Below, piece after piece: positions 35,358 through 48,367 of a stretch of 64,000 nucleotides of DNA (position 1 is its first letter; every line of letters begins with the position of its first letter). Under the pieces are notes generated by a model, which was not told the origin of the DNA, searched no databases, and saw nothing but the letters and a program-made list of their open reading frames with translations. The DNA is from Pholiota molesta (lineage: Eukaryota; Basidiomycota; Agaricomycetes; Agaricales; Strophariaceae). The stretch spans positions 55,644-119,643 of the forward strand of contig JACGCK010000137.1 in the NCBI GenBank assembly GCA_014925825.1, given 5' to 3'. The translations under genes were made by a program, and so were the position numbers.

Positions 35358-37029
35358 GGCTCGGGACGCGGAATAAACGAGAGGGTGGGGGTAAGGAGAG
35401 TGGGTAGCTGATCCCAAGGAGGAGCTAATTGGGAGAAGGGGGATGAAAGGAAAGAGTCGAACGTTGACGATGCAGGTTGAGGAGAACGTTTACGGATACA
35501 ACGCCCGAACAAAATACTCTTATCACCTTCCTATTCGAGCGATCATCGAGAACGTCTGAATTTTTTCTCTGGTACCTGAGCGCGATCCAGCGCAAATGAG
35601 CTGTTATGATAATGTCGGTGGTTTTTTTTGTTTTTTATTTTAAAAATGGTCTGTCGCTGGTCTGCCAACAAAGATTTTAGCGCCTCGTAAGGACGATTGG
35701 ATTCCGAATGTCCTTGAATATTTCGCAGACCTTTCTCAACCAGCAGGCTCCCTATCTCTTCCTATCCGGCTTGAAATTACGTTCGTCGTTCGTGATTATG
35801 TCTCCCTGGCAACAGCTCGCTGTGCCTCGCCTAACTACTTCTGCGTGTCAGTGACGACATTGAACGTCTGTGATCCAAGCGGGCTTTGGAAGAAAACATG
35901 CTCAAGACAACTAATTCATACGCAAAATTGAATGATGTTGAAGGTGAATGCATGAAGGAAAAGAGATCTTGAGAAAGATTGATCATCTTTCAAATTTCCG
36001 TATTGGTGAATGCGGCTTATATAAGCATGCAGAAAAACGCTTAAGCGCTCATGCATCATGCATCATGCGATGAAGGGTTTTTTGGAAGGGTCAAACATAC
36101 ATACCATTTATAGCCATAACGTAAAGGGAAATCCAATATTGCAATTGACGCCCAGCCAACGCCTGCCAACGCCAGCTTTCCCAAATTTGATCATAATACT
36201 TACCTTCGAGTTTGGTTTCGTTGCTGCTCGGGCACGTTGGGCCAGAATTCTTGCAGAATACTATGTTTGTTCAATTAAGCGCTCAACAGAAATTCAATTG
36301 TCGCGCGGAGTGCCCGCGTTTGCGCTTTATGACGAGAGCGCCTTTCCAATATGCCATGGCGCGGGTACGACACTCCGGATTAGACGGTGCTGATTTAATT
36401 CATTGTCAGTACTGACAGGCATTGAAGGCTCTGTTAACAGCCTGCAGCCGCATTGTTGCTGGCTGGTGTTGGGCCTAGGGCTGTTAGTGAGAGAAAGTAC
36501 AGATGACAAACAGATCTACAAAGACAACGTGTACATGGGAAGTAGTGTGTGCCACTCGCTCCTCTAGGTGCTGATCTGGAAGCAAGATACGATAACTCCA
36601 AACAATTGAGTTCTGTGGGTCAAATCTAGCCAAATGGATTTTGCGAAAGGCCAGAGATGTGAAACAGTCTTGAAAATGATTGGAACGAGAAGCTGATTCA
36701 ATGCGTCGTGGCTGAGAATTTTCTCTATCCGATCATCTCAGTATAATTTTTTTCATCATGATTCAAGTTTGGGTCACTACTTATTATCTCCATCACTCGG
36801 AGACTGTCATGATTTCACAGCATATCCAATTTCCGACGTCCACATACTGCGGCCACCGCATGGTTATTTGACGTCTCCGAGTCGATCCAAATTCACCGGC
36901 CTCGAGTGAAGTCGGGTACTATCAATGACTCGATGTGCGATTTAGGAGCAGAATAATCTGTGTAGTGTTGCGCAAGTTCTAAGATTATGGTTCCTGCTCA
37001 TTTTATAATTTATACGGGATTTTATGTTT
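35358..37029. other. Intergenic region
   Basis: Promoter side of the LPMO gene followed by AT-rich DNA. An open frame at 36058-36393 lacks support. No repeat was recognised until the duplicated block at about 37030. Confidence 0.4.
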
Positions 37030-38890
37030 GATTAGCATCGATTTAAAGTGCCTTGGACATGACCAAGCGACAGGGCCGTTTGTGTTGCGTACAACTTCCG
37101 AGTTGCCGGGCCGGTGTCGGAGTGGGATTCAACATGTCAACCGCGCATCGTGTTCAACTTGTGTTCTACATCCACGAACGACTGCACCGCACGCTGGCCT
37201 CGTGCCATCCTTTCCGAATCACCTTCCTGGACAGAAATCTGTAGATATAATACCTGCTGCAGTCTATCGCGACGATGTTATCCAAACTTTTATCCCGTCT
37301 CAAGTCCATCTTTGTACCCATGTCCCCACCCGCTTCACCCGCTTACGAGGTGCCCAAAGCTCGGTTTCTACCTTTCGTAGGATATCCTCAAGATACCAAG
37401 GGATACATAAGACATATCATCTGTCAGATTCACTCTGGAAACGGCCCCGAATGGAAATCGCTATCCAAGCATCGGGTGGTCAAATTGGAATATTGCAAGA
37501 ATATGGCCGACGGCGACAAACCCGAGCACGAGTTTCTTGTGGCTACTGTCGTCGATCATAATGGAACTCTTTTTCGTCTCCAGATTGAGCGAATCATATG
37601 CCCTTCTGACAAGACACTCACCCCCGTCGAGCCGAAAGAAACCACTCATGGTTTCCTCACTCTCCTCATGTCCGAACAACCCTCTCGTGCCAAAGATAGT
37701 GCCAATCATTCTACTGCCCTCGCTCCGAAGCTGTTTCGTCGCCCTTGGCTTTCGTAGCTGCTATTTACCAGGCAGTCGCCTTAGTAGCATCACGCTCGGT
37801 TGCCAGCCTCGACAGTACTGTATCATCTTCGTCGGAGGCTTCCTCGGAATCCCTGATTGCGCAGTCAGGACCAGCATACGATATGGTCTCCCGGCTTGGA
37901 CCATCGGACGTATACCCTCCCGGTGTCGTTATCTTGCGCTCCTTTGAACCGTCGCACAACAGTCTGTCCCTCCTGCATCTGGCGATGATTATCGAAGCCG
38001 TACATGACGCTCAACCTGAGTACCACGTTTTGACTGCCAATTGCTACTGGTTTGCGATGATGATTATGGGCATTTCCATGCTTCAAGGCGGTTATGTTCA
38101 GGTAGTTGGCAAGACTTCACCCACAGAAGACGAATCACTTGAACCACCACCTCAAGTCTTCGTAAACCCTCACACATCGTCGGATCCAGAAATGCCAGAG
38201 GACTTGATACCATCCCTGCAGCGAACGAGGGCGACATCGAGGTCCAGATGCCGATCCCTACACCTAAAAAGGACGACATCGCGGTTATAACCAACGGAGC
38301 CGGAGCCGGCACGAAGACGGTGGTGCTCCTCGGGGCAGTGGAAATCGTTAAAGCGTCTTTCAAGGACATTTGGAAAGTTGGTCGACAGTCGCAAAATCAT
38401 TACGACACTGTTTATGGTTATGTGAGTACCGTCGATAATCTGATTGATAGTTAACATCTGGAACTCAACATCATATGATTTCAGCTGAAGAGTCGAAGAT
38501 CTACTAGGGAGTTGGTTATTGAGGCTGGAGCACAGGGCGAAGCGCGGGGCGAAGCACGGAAGCAGATTCAAGTTGATGCGCTGCAGAGGGAGAACGAAGA
38601 TTTACGACGCCAAGTGTGGACCTTGACCAGGGGAAGCACACAATCTGAACATGCAGGTCCTTCGATTCCTCGCAGCAGCGTTGATTTGTAAACACCCTAG
38701 GAAGATAGTATCTCGAGAGTCTCCATTTTTCAATATCTCATTCAAATTTCGTCGCAATTCGCACTTCCAAGAGCCCTAAGAGTTTAGCACACTTGCACAT
38801 AAGTAGCCTTCAAGTTGGTACATTCAAGTTCAAGCGTAGGTTTGGTGTAAGGATGCCAAAGCGCTGAAAGTTGTAGTTGGAATTCGAGGC
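37030..38890 (+). repeat. Duplicated block G2, copy a
   Basis: Gene and flanks match 63340-61555 on the opposite strand, from the upstream words ACAACTTCCGAGTTGCCGG and GTGTCGGAGTGGGATTC to downstream of the stop codon. Two copies, inverted, about 23 kb apart. Confidence 0.85.
37275..38691 (+). CDS. Unknown fungal protein with C-terminal coiled coil, copy a (frame-shifted)
   Basis: Starts MLSKLLSRLKSIFVPM, then HRVVKLEYCKN, EHEFLVATVVD and a Ser-rich linker, a conserved core SLSLLHLAMIIEAVHDAQ / YHVLTANCYWFA, and after an intron at about 38421-38483 a charged coiled-coil tail (EARGEAR..., LQRENEDLRRQ) with stop TAA 38689-38691. The core resembles a group of unannotated Agaricomycete proteins with a 'NCYWFA' motif (from memory); no function is known. 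Two one-base slips, near 37712 in a C run and near 38203, are absent from copy b, so either this copy is decaying or bases were lost in sequencing. Confidence 0.65.
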
Positions 38891-40606
38891 CTTGGGGTTT
38901 GGTTCTCTTTTATGGCTGTTCAGACGTTCACCGCGTACAAATCCATCGTCTCGCTAGGTCTACACGAAAATAAAATAAAATAAGGTCTCCATGTGTGACA
39001 CACGTGACGCGACGCGACCTGGACGCGAAGCCACGTGAGATGGGTCACGGAATTTCCCAAGCATTTCCATCATTTTCCTCCACATAATTCTGGCACTTTG
39101 TCCAGTGTCCACAGCCAGCCACAGCCAATCCTCACACAAGATCCACAACTTATCGCAACTTGCACCAAAGTTGCATCTTCAAGCTCCAAATTTCAGGCTT
39201 CCGCTCTTGCTCTTGTCTAGGATACGCCAGAACATACCTATTTTACGCGAAAGGAAAGACAAGTGTTGCCTTGTTCTTCCTACCCACGGCTGTAGCTTCC
39301 GGCCAGATATAGTCATAGTCTTATCACCGTCATGAATGCACCGATGCGAACGAGATGAGCTGCTATGACGGAAAAGATGGGAGCGGAGAGAAGGACGATA
39401 GACTCTGTATCTCAGCGATGTGCTCCAGAATATCCTCAGCTTTACACATATATCCTCCGTATGTTCTTCGCCGTATTTCGCCCAAACTGCGTGATAGAAC
39501 TGTGTCAATGTCAGTGTCGTTGATGCTCTCCCATCACTTCTGACATTCCGGACATGATGAAAATGATCAGGACGGTTTGCACCAATAGCGGTATGCGAAT
39601 TTTGGCGTTGCCATACGAAAAGCAGCGGCTTAAGTTATAATCCTCCAATGCTCGTACGCATATATTCATCCGCAGAGTGTCGTGATCAGGCGTTATTAAT
39701 TCTGGAACTCGCTTCGTCTTCATGCTGTAAAGAAGCGGCTTGACATTTATGAAACAGCATTATCGTGAGTCTTATCCTCGTTATGTTCTCTCACCATATG
39801 TCTTATGTCGGTGACCCGAAGACTGCGATTTTGGGAGAAGTGGTTTTAATAACGAAGTCCCAAAAACAATCGCCACGTCGAGTAAACTTCATGCGCGGAC
39901 AAATGCTGTTGTATTTTGTGTTCCCTGGCCAGCTCTCCGGGTAATCCCACTCGCACGCTCAGAACCTGCAGAAACTGACAGTTCTTCCACAATGATCGGC
40001 GACCACACCAAGATAAAACTGGATAACGCGGAAGGGATAATTGGCTTGGGACTTGGCATGGATGGCTAACCACAGTATTTCGACCCAACTGTCAGGACCT
40101 GAAAAGCCAACGCCTACGATTTCTTAATCTTATAGTGCCGTACCCGTACACTTTACGGGCGGTCCTGGTCGCTGTCATATCCGTCTGATAACGGCAACCG
40201 AACAGACCCTAAGCCCCGAACTCCCGTCAATTACCTCTCGGCCCCTCAATCCACACCTATCACAGCGGCGCAACATCGATAGAAGACCGCTGGATTCCGA
40301 TCTGTCCAACCACTCATCCGCGACTTCCTTTCTTGGCCAAACGATGACAAGCATGAGACGATTGTGCTTCATTTTCGTTCTACTTTCTTCGCTGTGGCAC
40401 CGTGTTCCTGGAGGTCTCGAAGGACGTTCTTCGCATCGTTCCAGCGTCTGATGTGCCTGTGCTATTCTCCCTCCTAGGCAAAGATGTGGTCATATCGCGG
40501 ATGGGAATTTTTATAGCGCGCCTGCCGAAGGTATAAAACAGATGGAGGGGGAATTTTGACGCGTCGTAAAGACGTACCACTTTTCCCTTCCTGTGCAGCT
40601 GTGAAA
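38692..40606. other. Region without a confident gene
   Basis: G2 3' flank to about 38890. Near 38995-39050 are CACGTG-type and GACGCGACGCGACC words. On the minus strand 39511-39723 includes a hydrophobic stretch (LLVQTVLIIFIMSGM) that could be a fragment of a membrane protein, but no full model could be made. Confidence 0.4.
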
Positions 40607-42476
40607 ATGGCAACTTCTGCCGCGATTTCAATTGCTTGGGGGGCTCTGCTCGTTCATGTATGTCGCGTTCTTCGATGCGGTTTAATGGAGCTCACGATTT
40701 TCATTTGCATCTTCATCTAGCACGCGCTTGGCCAAAACATTGTGCCCGCCATCCCTGCCGTCTTGCCTAGCGGTTGGAGCTCAATTGGATGTTTTTCGTA
40801 TGTGTTATCTGTCGCCTCGCACGACATTGATTCGATGCTGATGTTTGAGCGCAGGGATATTTCTACTTCCCGAACACTAGCGGCGACTAGCCTGGTCCAG
40901 GATCCCATGACGATTGAAACATGTATCGCCTTTTGCCAATCTGGGAACTTCATCTTCGCTGGTGTAGAATTCGGTCGTACGTCTGACTACTTCTAATTTG
41001 TATTCGTACTACTTATATCTAATCGTATTCCATATAGGGGTAAGTTAGCAACTCAAATGCCTAAATATTTATAAGACATTCACTCACCTTTGAATCTGGT
41101 AACAGGAATGCTGTAAGTAATTTCATCGTTCAATCTTCCTGCAATCGTAACTTACAAACACATTTAATCTATCACATTCTGTCAATTGATAAGACTGTGA
41201 TTCCACGATCCAGATACCAAGTGTTCAAGAACCCGCTACCGACTGCGACATGGCATGCAGCGGCAACGCAACGGAGCTCTGTGGTGGGCCTGTCCGAATC
41301 AATATCTTCCAAAGCAATCAGCCACCCCCCGTAATCGTGCAAAGCGTCAATGCTGGACAAGGACTGTGGACTTACGAAGGCTGCTTTACGTGAGCCTAAT
41401 ACTGCTGGTTAGTTGTTGCTGGAACACATTGACAATTATTTATTCGCAGTGATACTACGTCCGCGAGGACACTCGGCTTTGGTGTCAACATCCCTGGCGG
41501 GACGACTGCTGAATCCTGCACTGCTGCGTGCCAAGCAGCAGGGAATTTCCTCTTTGCGGGCCTGGAAAATGGCCACGAGTGCTGTACGTGTCCAAGCACA
41601 TCCCAGCGACGCGTGATAGCCCACTCATTATTCATTGACCTGTCGAGCTAACATCTGCCTTTCTGGTTCTTCTTTATAGGGTGCGACAACTCGATCCATG
41701 CACCCACTGTACGCGTCGGGGACGCGGACTGCCGCATGGTGTGCTCCGCGACGCACTCCGAGTACTGCGGGAACGCGAACCGGGTCGCGGTCTACCAGTT
41801 CTCGGCGTCGGGCGTGCCGCCTGTGCAGCAGTGCCTGCAGACGGCGGTGAGCAACTTCACGCTGCGCGCGCAGTTCAAGAACCCGCCGACGTCTGGGCCG
41901 TCGACCATTCCGCTGAAGGTCATCAATGTGGAGCTGGTGCAGAATACGCTTTGGACGATCCTCACTGTGAGTTCGTCGCGAGGTTCGGTTTTTCCTGGTG
42001 GATGGTTACTGTACTGATGGCTTGCTGTCGAATGGATTGTCCGGCAGGCGTGTGCTAATTGCTGTTCCGAGTGGCCGAATCTGAGTCTGACGAATTCGAT
42101 TGCGATGCCTCATTCGGTAGTTGTACCAACACAGCAGATGACCTCCTCGCCAACGAACGATGGCGAATCGCCGAATTTCGTTGCTTCCATTCCTGCATTC
42201 CCTGGCGCGCAGGTGTATTGCACTATGGTCAGCACAATGCATCAATGAGAAATCTTCTGGCTCCCGTGCTTACTTCAATTTCTGTAGACTGATCCCACAG
42301 CGCCGGCGGGTAGCCCATCCCTCCTCTCCTTGAATGGACATGCCGATGCGTTCTCGCTCTGCACGAATACGAGTGCGAACGCGCGGGTGGACGTCGTGTT
42401 CTCGCCTGTCACTGGCCATCCGCACTATGATCTCAGCACCTGCCAGCCTATCAACATCCAGGTCATCACTTCCTGA
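40607..42476 (+). CDS. Secreted WSC-domain protein
   Basis: Start ATG 40607 with signal peptide MATSAAISIAWGALLVHHALG. The first WSC domain begins GWSSIGCFSDISTSRTLAAT, with ETCIAFCQSGNFIFAGVEFGREC and TDCDMACSGNATELCGGPVRI. The second begins YEGCFTDTTSARTLGFGV, with ESCTAACQAAGNFLFAGLENG and DCRMVCSATHSEYCGNANRV (to about 41800). A C-terminal domain of about 170 aa (VQQCLQTAVSNFTLRAQF ... TCQPINIQVITS) has no family I can name. Stop TGA 42474-42476. About nine exons, most fitting GT-AG phases; the join near 41100-41220 does not keep frame, so a base may be missing there. WSC modules bind carbohydrates such as glucans. The protein is probably cell-wall associated or secreted. Confidence 0.82.
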
Positions 42477-43395
42477 GCATGTGGATTTTGGTAACAAAAA
42501 AGGTAACCCAGAAATGGATCATTCCTTTGTATCTTCCTTTCCTTGTGTATTTATTGTATAGTAGAATACCCGCTCTTTTTTGTGTATAGTTTTTGTCTAC
42601 GTGTATATGTGCCGATGCTATCATAGAAGTTTCATTATATATCCTTCAGGTCGTAGTTTGACGCTGCTGTCCACGTCGTTCGGACTCATGCGGTCCATAC
42701 GTCTTTAGATAGAATTAGATCCTTTCAAACGCCGAGGAGAACTTGTGGGTCAACTTGATGCCTGTACGCCATAGGTCTATACAGACTACCGTCGCATGAG
42801 CTAGAATGCGCGTGATTGGCCTCTATTTTTTCTTGATAACGATGGAGGAAACTATTGAGCTTAGACTTGTAATTTGAAATTAGACGCTGCATTTTGAGTT
42901 TAGAATGCCGATGCCGCATCAGGTCCATTGAAGAGCCGAACCAACTCTTCCCCAACATCCACGCGCGTCGACAAAGAACACAACGACGACCCGAGCATCG
43001 CATAATCCCCGCATCTATGTTATCCTGGACAAAAATCTCATCAACGCGGGCCCGAACTGTTGCAACTATTCGCCAGCGAAGTCGCAGCACATGCTCCCGC
43101 AGACCAAATATGGCTCCTTCCGAACGCCCAATACAGTACGGGATCAGGCCAGAGGTCATATGTTTAGTCGTCTCGGGAGGCGCAGCGGGGCAAGATAAAG
43201 CCAGGCCCAGAGGTTCCCCGGAAGCCAAGACTTCCCCGCATTCCCCGCCGATCATCCCATTCGTCATCCAGGAGCTCCGCGATGGCGCCCAATACCCCGT
43301 AAGAGCCTGTCTCATGCCTATTCAAAAGTCTGCTCGTTGCTCACCACCCCCATTCCGTCCTTTCCGCCTTCCGCGTCCCTTTCCTTTCCTCCCTG
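42477..43395. other. Intergenic region upstream of carnitine acetyltransferase
   Basis: A 196-codon minus frame (43315-42725) overlaps a plus frame of similar length. Neither shows a domain or splice structure. The last 80 bases before 43396 are CT-rich, consistent with a promoter/5' UTR. Confidence 0.4.
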
Positions 43396-46300
43396 ATGGC
43401 TCCTTCCAGTAATTCCTTTGCTGCTACGAGAGAGTCGAATCGCACATTGGCATATCAGGACAAGCTGCCGAAGCTGCCTGTGCCGCCGCTCCAGGAGACA
43501 TGCAGCCGTTATCTGCGCGCGTTGGAGGCTTTGCAGGACGAGAAGGAACATGCTGCGACTCGAGCAGCCGTGGCAGAGTTCTTGGAGACGGACGGCCCAA
43601 AGCTCGACGAGGTGCTGAGGGAATATGCCCAGGACAAGGACAGGTGCGTTTCATACGTTCGATCGTTCTATACCCCCTTTGATCTCCGTAATAGTTACAT
43701 CGAAGAGTTCTGGTACGAATCATATCTATCCCACAGCGACCCCGTCGTGCTCGCTCTCAACCCCTTCTTCGTCCTCGAGTACGTGCCCTGAATCCCTATG
43801 GCACTTCATTTCCCCCCACAACGTGTCTGCTCACCTTCTCTGCGTGCAGGAATGATCCGACACCTGATCGTGGATCGCAGCTCCCTCGGGCAGCTTCTCT
43901 CATCGTGTCTTCTCTCGGCTTCATCCATGATCTGCGGGCGGGCATTCTGGAGCCCGACACCGTCCGCGGGACGCCATTGGACATGGACCAGTACTCGCGT
44001 TTGTTTGGAACATCAAGGATCCCCACAGACGTACGTCAGACCCCCCCTGCTATCAGTGCCTGGCTGCCGTATGCTGACCGTCTGTCATCAGCGGGGCTGT
44101 AGAATGGCAGTGCATTCCGAGTCTAGACATATCGTCGTTCTTCGAAGAGGGCAATTCTGTGCGTCTCTTTTGCTTGTGTATAAATACGTGTGCTTCGAAG
44201 AAGCAACGCCTAAACTCTTATCATTTATAGACTGGTTCGACGTTCTCGACGATGACAACCTCCCTGTCCTCACAGAACGTGAAGTCCTTCGCAATCTCCA
44301 AGCTATCATTTCGGATGCGGACAGCACTGATAGATCCAAGGTAAGCAAGGCACTTCGACCCGGCCCCCAGACCGCAATGGTATATCAACTAATCTCGTTG
44401 TAATCCTATCAGGTTGCGCGGAGTGCCATCGGCGTCCTCTCTACCGAGAATCGCAAAGTGTGGTCTGGACTTCGAGAAATGCTGTCACAAGACAAGAACA
44501 ACAAGGCCTGCCTAGAGATCGTGGACAAAGCGCTATTCGTAGTCTGTCTGGACGACGCCGCCCCGGAGAACCTAGCCGATCTGTGCAGCAACTTCCTTTG
44601 CGGGACGTACAGCCTACAAGGCGGAGAGCAGGTGGGGACCTGCACCAATCGGTGGTACGACAAGGTATGTCATCCGTCAATCAATGCAATGCGATTGGCT
44701 CTGGGCGCGTTCTAATGTTGAACGGCCCGGATGCGTTTTATTTATAGCTGCAAATCATTGTCTGCGCGGATGGCGCTGCGGGCATCAACTTCGAGCATAC
44801 GGGCGTCGATGGCCACACCGTGCTGCGTTTCGCGGCCGATATCTTCACGGAGGGCCTCATGCTGCTCGCGCGGTCCATCAACCCCTCTGCGCCGACGCTG
44901 TTCCATGCCCCTCTCTCACCACACGCGAGGGCGTACAAGATCCCTCGCGGCCAGACGAGTGCGTCGCCCTTCCACATCGCATTCCCCTCAAACCCATCGC
45001 TGACCTGCACTCACATATATAGAACCGCCCACGCCGATCGAGAAGATCGACACGACGCCGAAGAAGCTCGAGTGGAATCTGACGCCGGAGCTGCGCGCGG
45101 GGGTGCGGTTCGCGGAGACGCGGCTCAGCGACCTGATCTGCCAGAACGACTGCCAGGCGCTCGAGTTCAAGGGGTACGGGAAGAACTTCATCACGAGCCA
45201 CGGGTTCAGCCCCGACGCGTTTGTGCAGATGGCGTTCCAGGCGGCGTATTTTGGGCTTTATGGTTAGCCTTTTTTTTTTTTTTTTTTGCGTTTTCAAACG
45301 GAAGAGAAGACTGATGTGGTTGGTTTGTGTCGATACGTAGGCAGGACTGAATGTGTTTATGAGCCTGCGATGACCAAGGCATTCTTGCATGGACGCACGG
45401 AGGCTATTCGTTCTACCCAGCCAGAGAGCGTCAATTTCACAAAGGTGTGCTCGTTTTCGTTGTTGATTGAGAGGAAATGTGCCTAAATCAATGTAGACAT
45501 TTTATTCGGAGGCATCACCTGCCCAGAAGGTCGATGCGTTGAAGAAGGCTTGCGAACACCATGTGAAGCTCACGAAGGAGTGCAGTCAGGGTCTGGGACA
45601 GGACAGGTCTGTGTCTCTTTTTGAACTGCGGGACTATCATCATGCGGAACTCATGACTATCTTTCCACCCAGGCACCTTTACGCCATATACTGTCTCGTC
45701 CAGCGGCAACTCTTGAACAAGCCCGAATCGCAACCAAACGGGATCACTACTCGGTCTCCTGAATCGAAGACGGCGCCGCTGCACAAGATCACCAAGATGC
45801 CTGCGATCTTCACCGATCCTGGCTGGGCGCAGCTGGGCATGTCCATTTTGTCGACGTCGAACTGCGGCAACCCTGCGCTTAGGCTGTTTGGGTTCGGCCC
45901 TGTTGCAGCGGATGGGTATGGTATTGGATATATCATCAAGGAAGACGGGATCTCTGTGTACGTTTTTGTTATCCTTTTCCTTCCATCTGAAGACAAAGGC
46001 ACTTACGCGCTGCTCTTCCATCCTGGCAAAATCGACATCCGATTTGCAGCTGTGGCTCCTCGAAACACTTGCAAACCCGCCGCTTTTTGGATACCCTGCA
46101 AGGCTATCTGCTGGAGATCCAGCGCATCCTCATCCAGCTCCATCGGTCCGCCAACCAGCGCCCAGCGCCGTTCGTAGACCACCTCGGGATCCTGCGCGAC
46201 TCCAAGACCGGCCGCCCGATCCACGGAGCCACCTCCGACTCGAGCGAGAGCGAGGACGAGGAGGTTGTTGCATTGCGTGCGTTTTCATCCTGCGTTCTTG

Positions 46301-46519
46301 GTTCGGTGCTGCAGTGCTGGTGTTCTGACGAGTATTGTGCTTTTATCACAGCTGGATATTCGTTCTTTGACTCCGGGGATGTGGCGCTGTTGGGCAGGAA
46401 GAAGAAATCGCCATTTTCTAATATTGGTGTGGACCTATTTCTTTCTGTTGTTATAATGTCGCTCATCCATTATTGGGCTTCGATTCGCAGGCAAAGTTAT
46501 ACCCCTCGCAGAATATTGA
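43396..46519 (+). CDS. Carnitine O-acetyltransferase (carnitine/choline acyltransferase family)
   Basis: Start ATG 43396 (MAPSSNSFAATRESNRTLAYQ) and LPKLPVPPLQETCSRYLRAL, the family's N-terminal signature. About 12 exons follow: SYIEEFWYESYLSHSDPVV, NPFFVLENDPTPDRGSQ, RHIVVLRRGQFYWFDVLD, LCGTYSLQGGEQVGTCTNRW (this span runs near 44600-44660), the catalytic histidine in INFEHTGVDGHTVLRF (His codon about 44796), LEFKGYGKNFITSHGFSPD, FQAAYFGLYGRTECVYEPA and RLFGFGPVAADGYGIGY. The C-terminus carries SSESEDEE and SPFSNIGKVIPLAEY, stop TGA 46517-46519. The enzyme transfers acetyl groups between CoA and carnitine for shuttling to mitochondria. The GVDGHT form suggests the Yat1/Yat2 branch more than Cat2 (inference). 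The frame is unbroken across all exons. Confidence 0.93.
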
Positions 46520-46954
46520 GCGTGTAATATCTGAGAACACCTCGAAGCTATTGTACTTTTACTTGTTTACTGTCACTCCTCTTGGGTCATCTATGTTGTA
46601 CCTTTCATTGCTTATTAGTGTATAAAGTATTGGGTTATATCGTCAGAATTCAGAATCTAAAATTCATCAATGACCATATACAAAGCATAGAACAGGTTGG
46701 GTTTTCTAAAGTAAGAGGGCGGGTTCGCTATAAATCGAGATTTTTCTATACGTATTGTGGATGAAAGGCGACGTTTGATATTCATGATACATATTGACAA
46801 TCTATTGAATCTAGAGATTAAATTTATTACATTAAAGACCGCCTGACTTTGATTTTGAACGGGAAAGAGGGAGCGAAACAAGAGAGGGGGTGGAGGATGC
46901 GTAATATATATCGCCCATAATGAGCGTCAATCACGGGCGCTCTGTTAAAAAAAG
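46520..46954. other. Intergenic region downstream of carnitine acetyltransferase
   Basis: AT-rich, with no gene or repeat recognised before R1 copy C. Confidence 0.4.
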
Positions 46955-46958
46955 CCGT

Positions 46959-47367
46959 TCATGAACGAGTAGGAATAAGCCTCCGAACAGCATTGGAGAA
47001 AAAGGAAGTGGTATTCTGGAGCAAGTAAGAAGAAAGGCATGCTCTAGATTCGAGAACGAGACGAACCATTGATGGAGCACGCGAATCACGACTCCTCCGC
47101 AGGACGTACAACCACTGCCGTTTCTTCTTGGGGGCTTCCAAGGTCTGAGTGGCGTGCTGATCTCCACCGTTCTGCTGCAACGTGAGTACTTGATAGGCGC
47201 AGCAGCCAGAGCTACAAGACACGAATCCGAACCTCTGAGTTCAGCTGCGACGCTGTAAATGGATCCTGATTATCGCAATTGGTGACGAGAGGCCGTGTTG
47301 ATATGTCAGGCAGATTTGACGTGAGAACGAGCGAGATAGAGGGCAGTGCCATGGCGGAAAGAGGCAT
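46959..47367 (-). CDS. Small multi-copy protein Y, copy C (116 aa)
   Basis: Exons 47367-47233 and 47174-46959 joined at a GT-AG intron in phase 0. Starts MPLSAMALPSISLVLTSN; the second exon has TQTLEAPKKKRQWLYVLRRS. It matches copy B exon by exon. The copy A/D version has the related patch SSKQKKWRW in a separate exon, so the 3' half has been remodelled between subgroups. Basic PKKKR could be a nuclear signal (inference). Confidence 0.5.
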
Positions 47368-47510
47368 GTTGGCGGAGGGTCGCATCATGATCATAAAGAG
47401 TGTGCTGGGTATATGGTATAAGGAAAGTGAGCCTTCGCAAGCAGAAACGTCGATGGTGGTGGTTGTGGTGAGAACCGAGAATTCCGAGCGTAAAAAGGGC
47501 CTGTGCCCAT

Positions 47511-47546
47511 CTTATACGACGGAAACTTGATTTGAGATGCCGGCAT
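47511..47546 (-). promoter_or_regulatory. Gene Y core promoter, copy C
   Basis: On the minus strand ATGCCGGCAT (47546-47537) precedes TATAAG (47516-47511), about 145 bases before the Y start. Confidence 0.55.
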
Positions 47547-48247
47547 GTCTAATAAAGAGGCACGTTCCCGAACAGCGTCCTGCTACCATGGTTGGGTCGC
47601 TCTATTTGGGCACCCTGTATGATTCCCAACTCCACGGCTCCTCCATCCATCCCACAACGCATCCACAGTGCAGCAGGAGAAAAGGGTTCTTTCAATCCGT
47701 TTACCTGTTATTCTGGGCCATCCAAGAAGGCACGCCGTTTCCGACACCAGGCTCTACGGTTGCTTCTGTTTTCATATAGAATTTCCGGGCAGTGCCTTCA
47801 AGCTAGTAGGACATTCCCCGGGCCCACCTTTCACAAGACTTCTCCTAGAACATTATATGGGTGTCCGTTAAGGACTTTGCACTGATTCGTGGACACGCCA
47901 GCCGCCCATTTCTGGAACCTCCCAACATCCGTGATCACACCTTTTTGACGTTGTTCGGTGTTCGCTGGGATAATTCTAGTCGAATATCTGGACCCGCCAC
48001 CGGAATCATGAATCGGAATCGTTCTTGCTCGAGTCATATGCTAGCCGAGTTAACTGTATAGGCGTCGGCGACGATTCCTGACGAAGACGAGAAGAGAAGG
48101 CGCCATTGTTCGGGAATTTCTCCGAATATATTGCAGATAACGAAGACGGTGTAAAACCAGGAACGCGAACTCCGAATTCCTCCCGACCCTAGCGGCGAGG
48201 GCTCTGACTCGACATCAACATTCCCCGAGTCAGCCCGCCGCCCGACG

Positions 48248-48274
48248 CCCGACGCGTCGGTATGTGACATGTCA
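48248..48274 (-). promoter_or_regulatory. R1 palindrome block, copy C
   Basis: Minus-strand order as in the other copies: TGACATGTCA (48265-48274) then CCGACGCGTCGGG (48248-48260). Confidence 0.5.
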
Positions 48275-48367
48275 CACAATCACACCCAGTATATAAGCGG
48301 AACTGGTGAGCTTTTGCCAACTCGAGGTTTGTCCACCATGTAATACTTATCATGGCCATGAGCAGTA

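Noticed and set aside
39511..40088. Possible multi-membrane-span protein gene on the minus strand
   Set aside because: One hydrophobic stretch only; no continuous model or splice sites that join the pieces.
44820..45314. Long open frames on both strands over the carnitine acetyltransferase
   Set aside because: Alternate frames of a well-supported gene; they run through introns and show no family motif.
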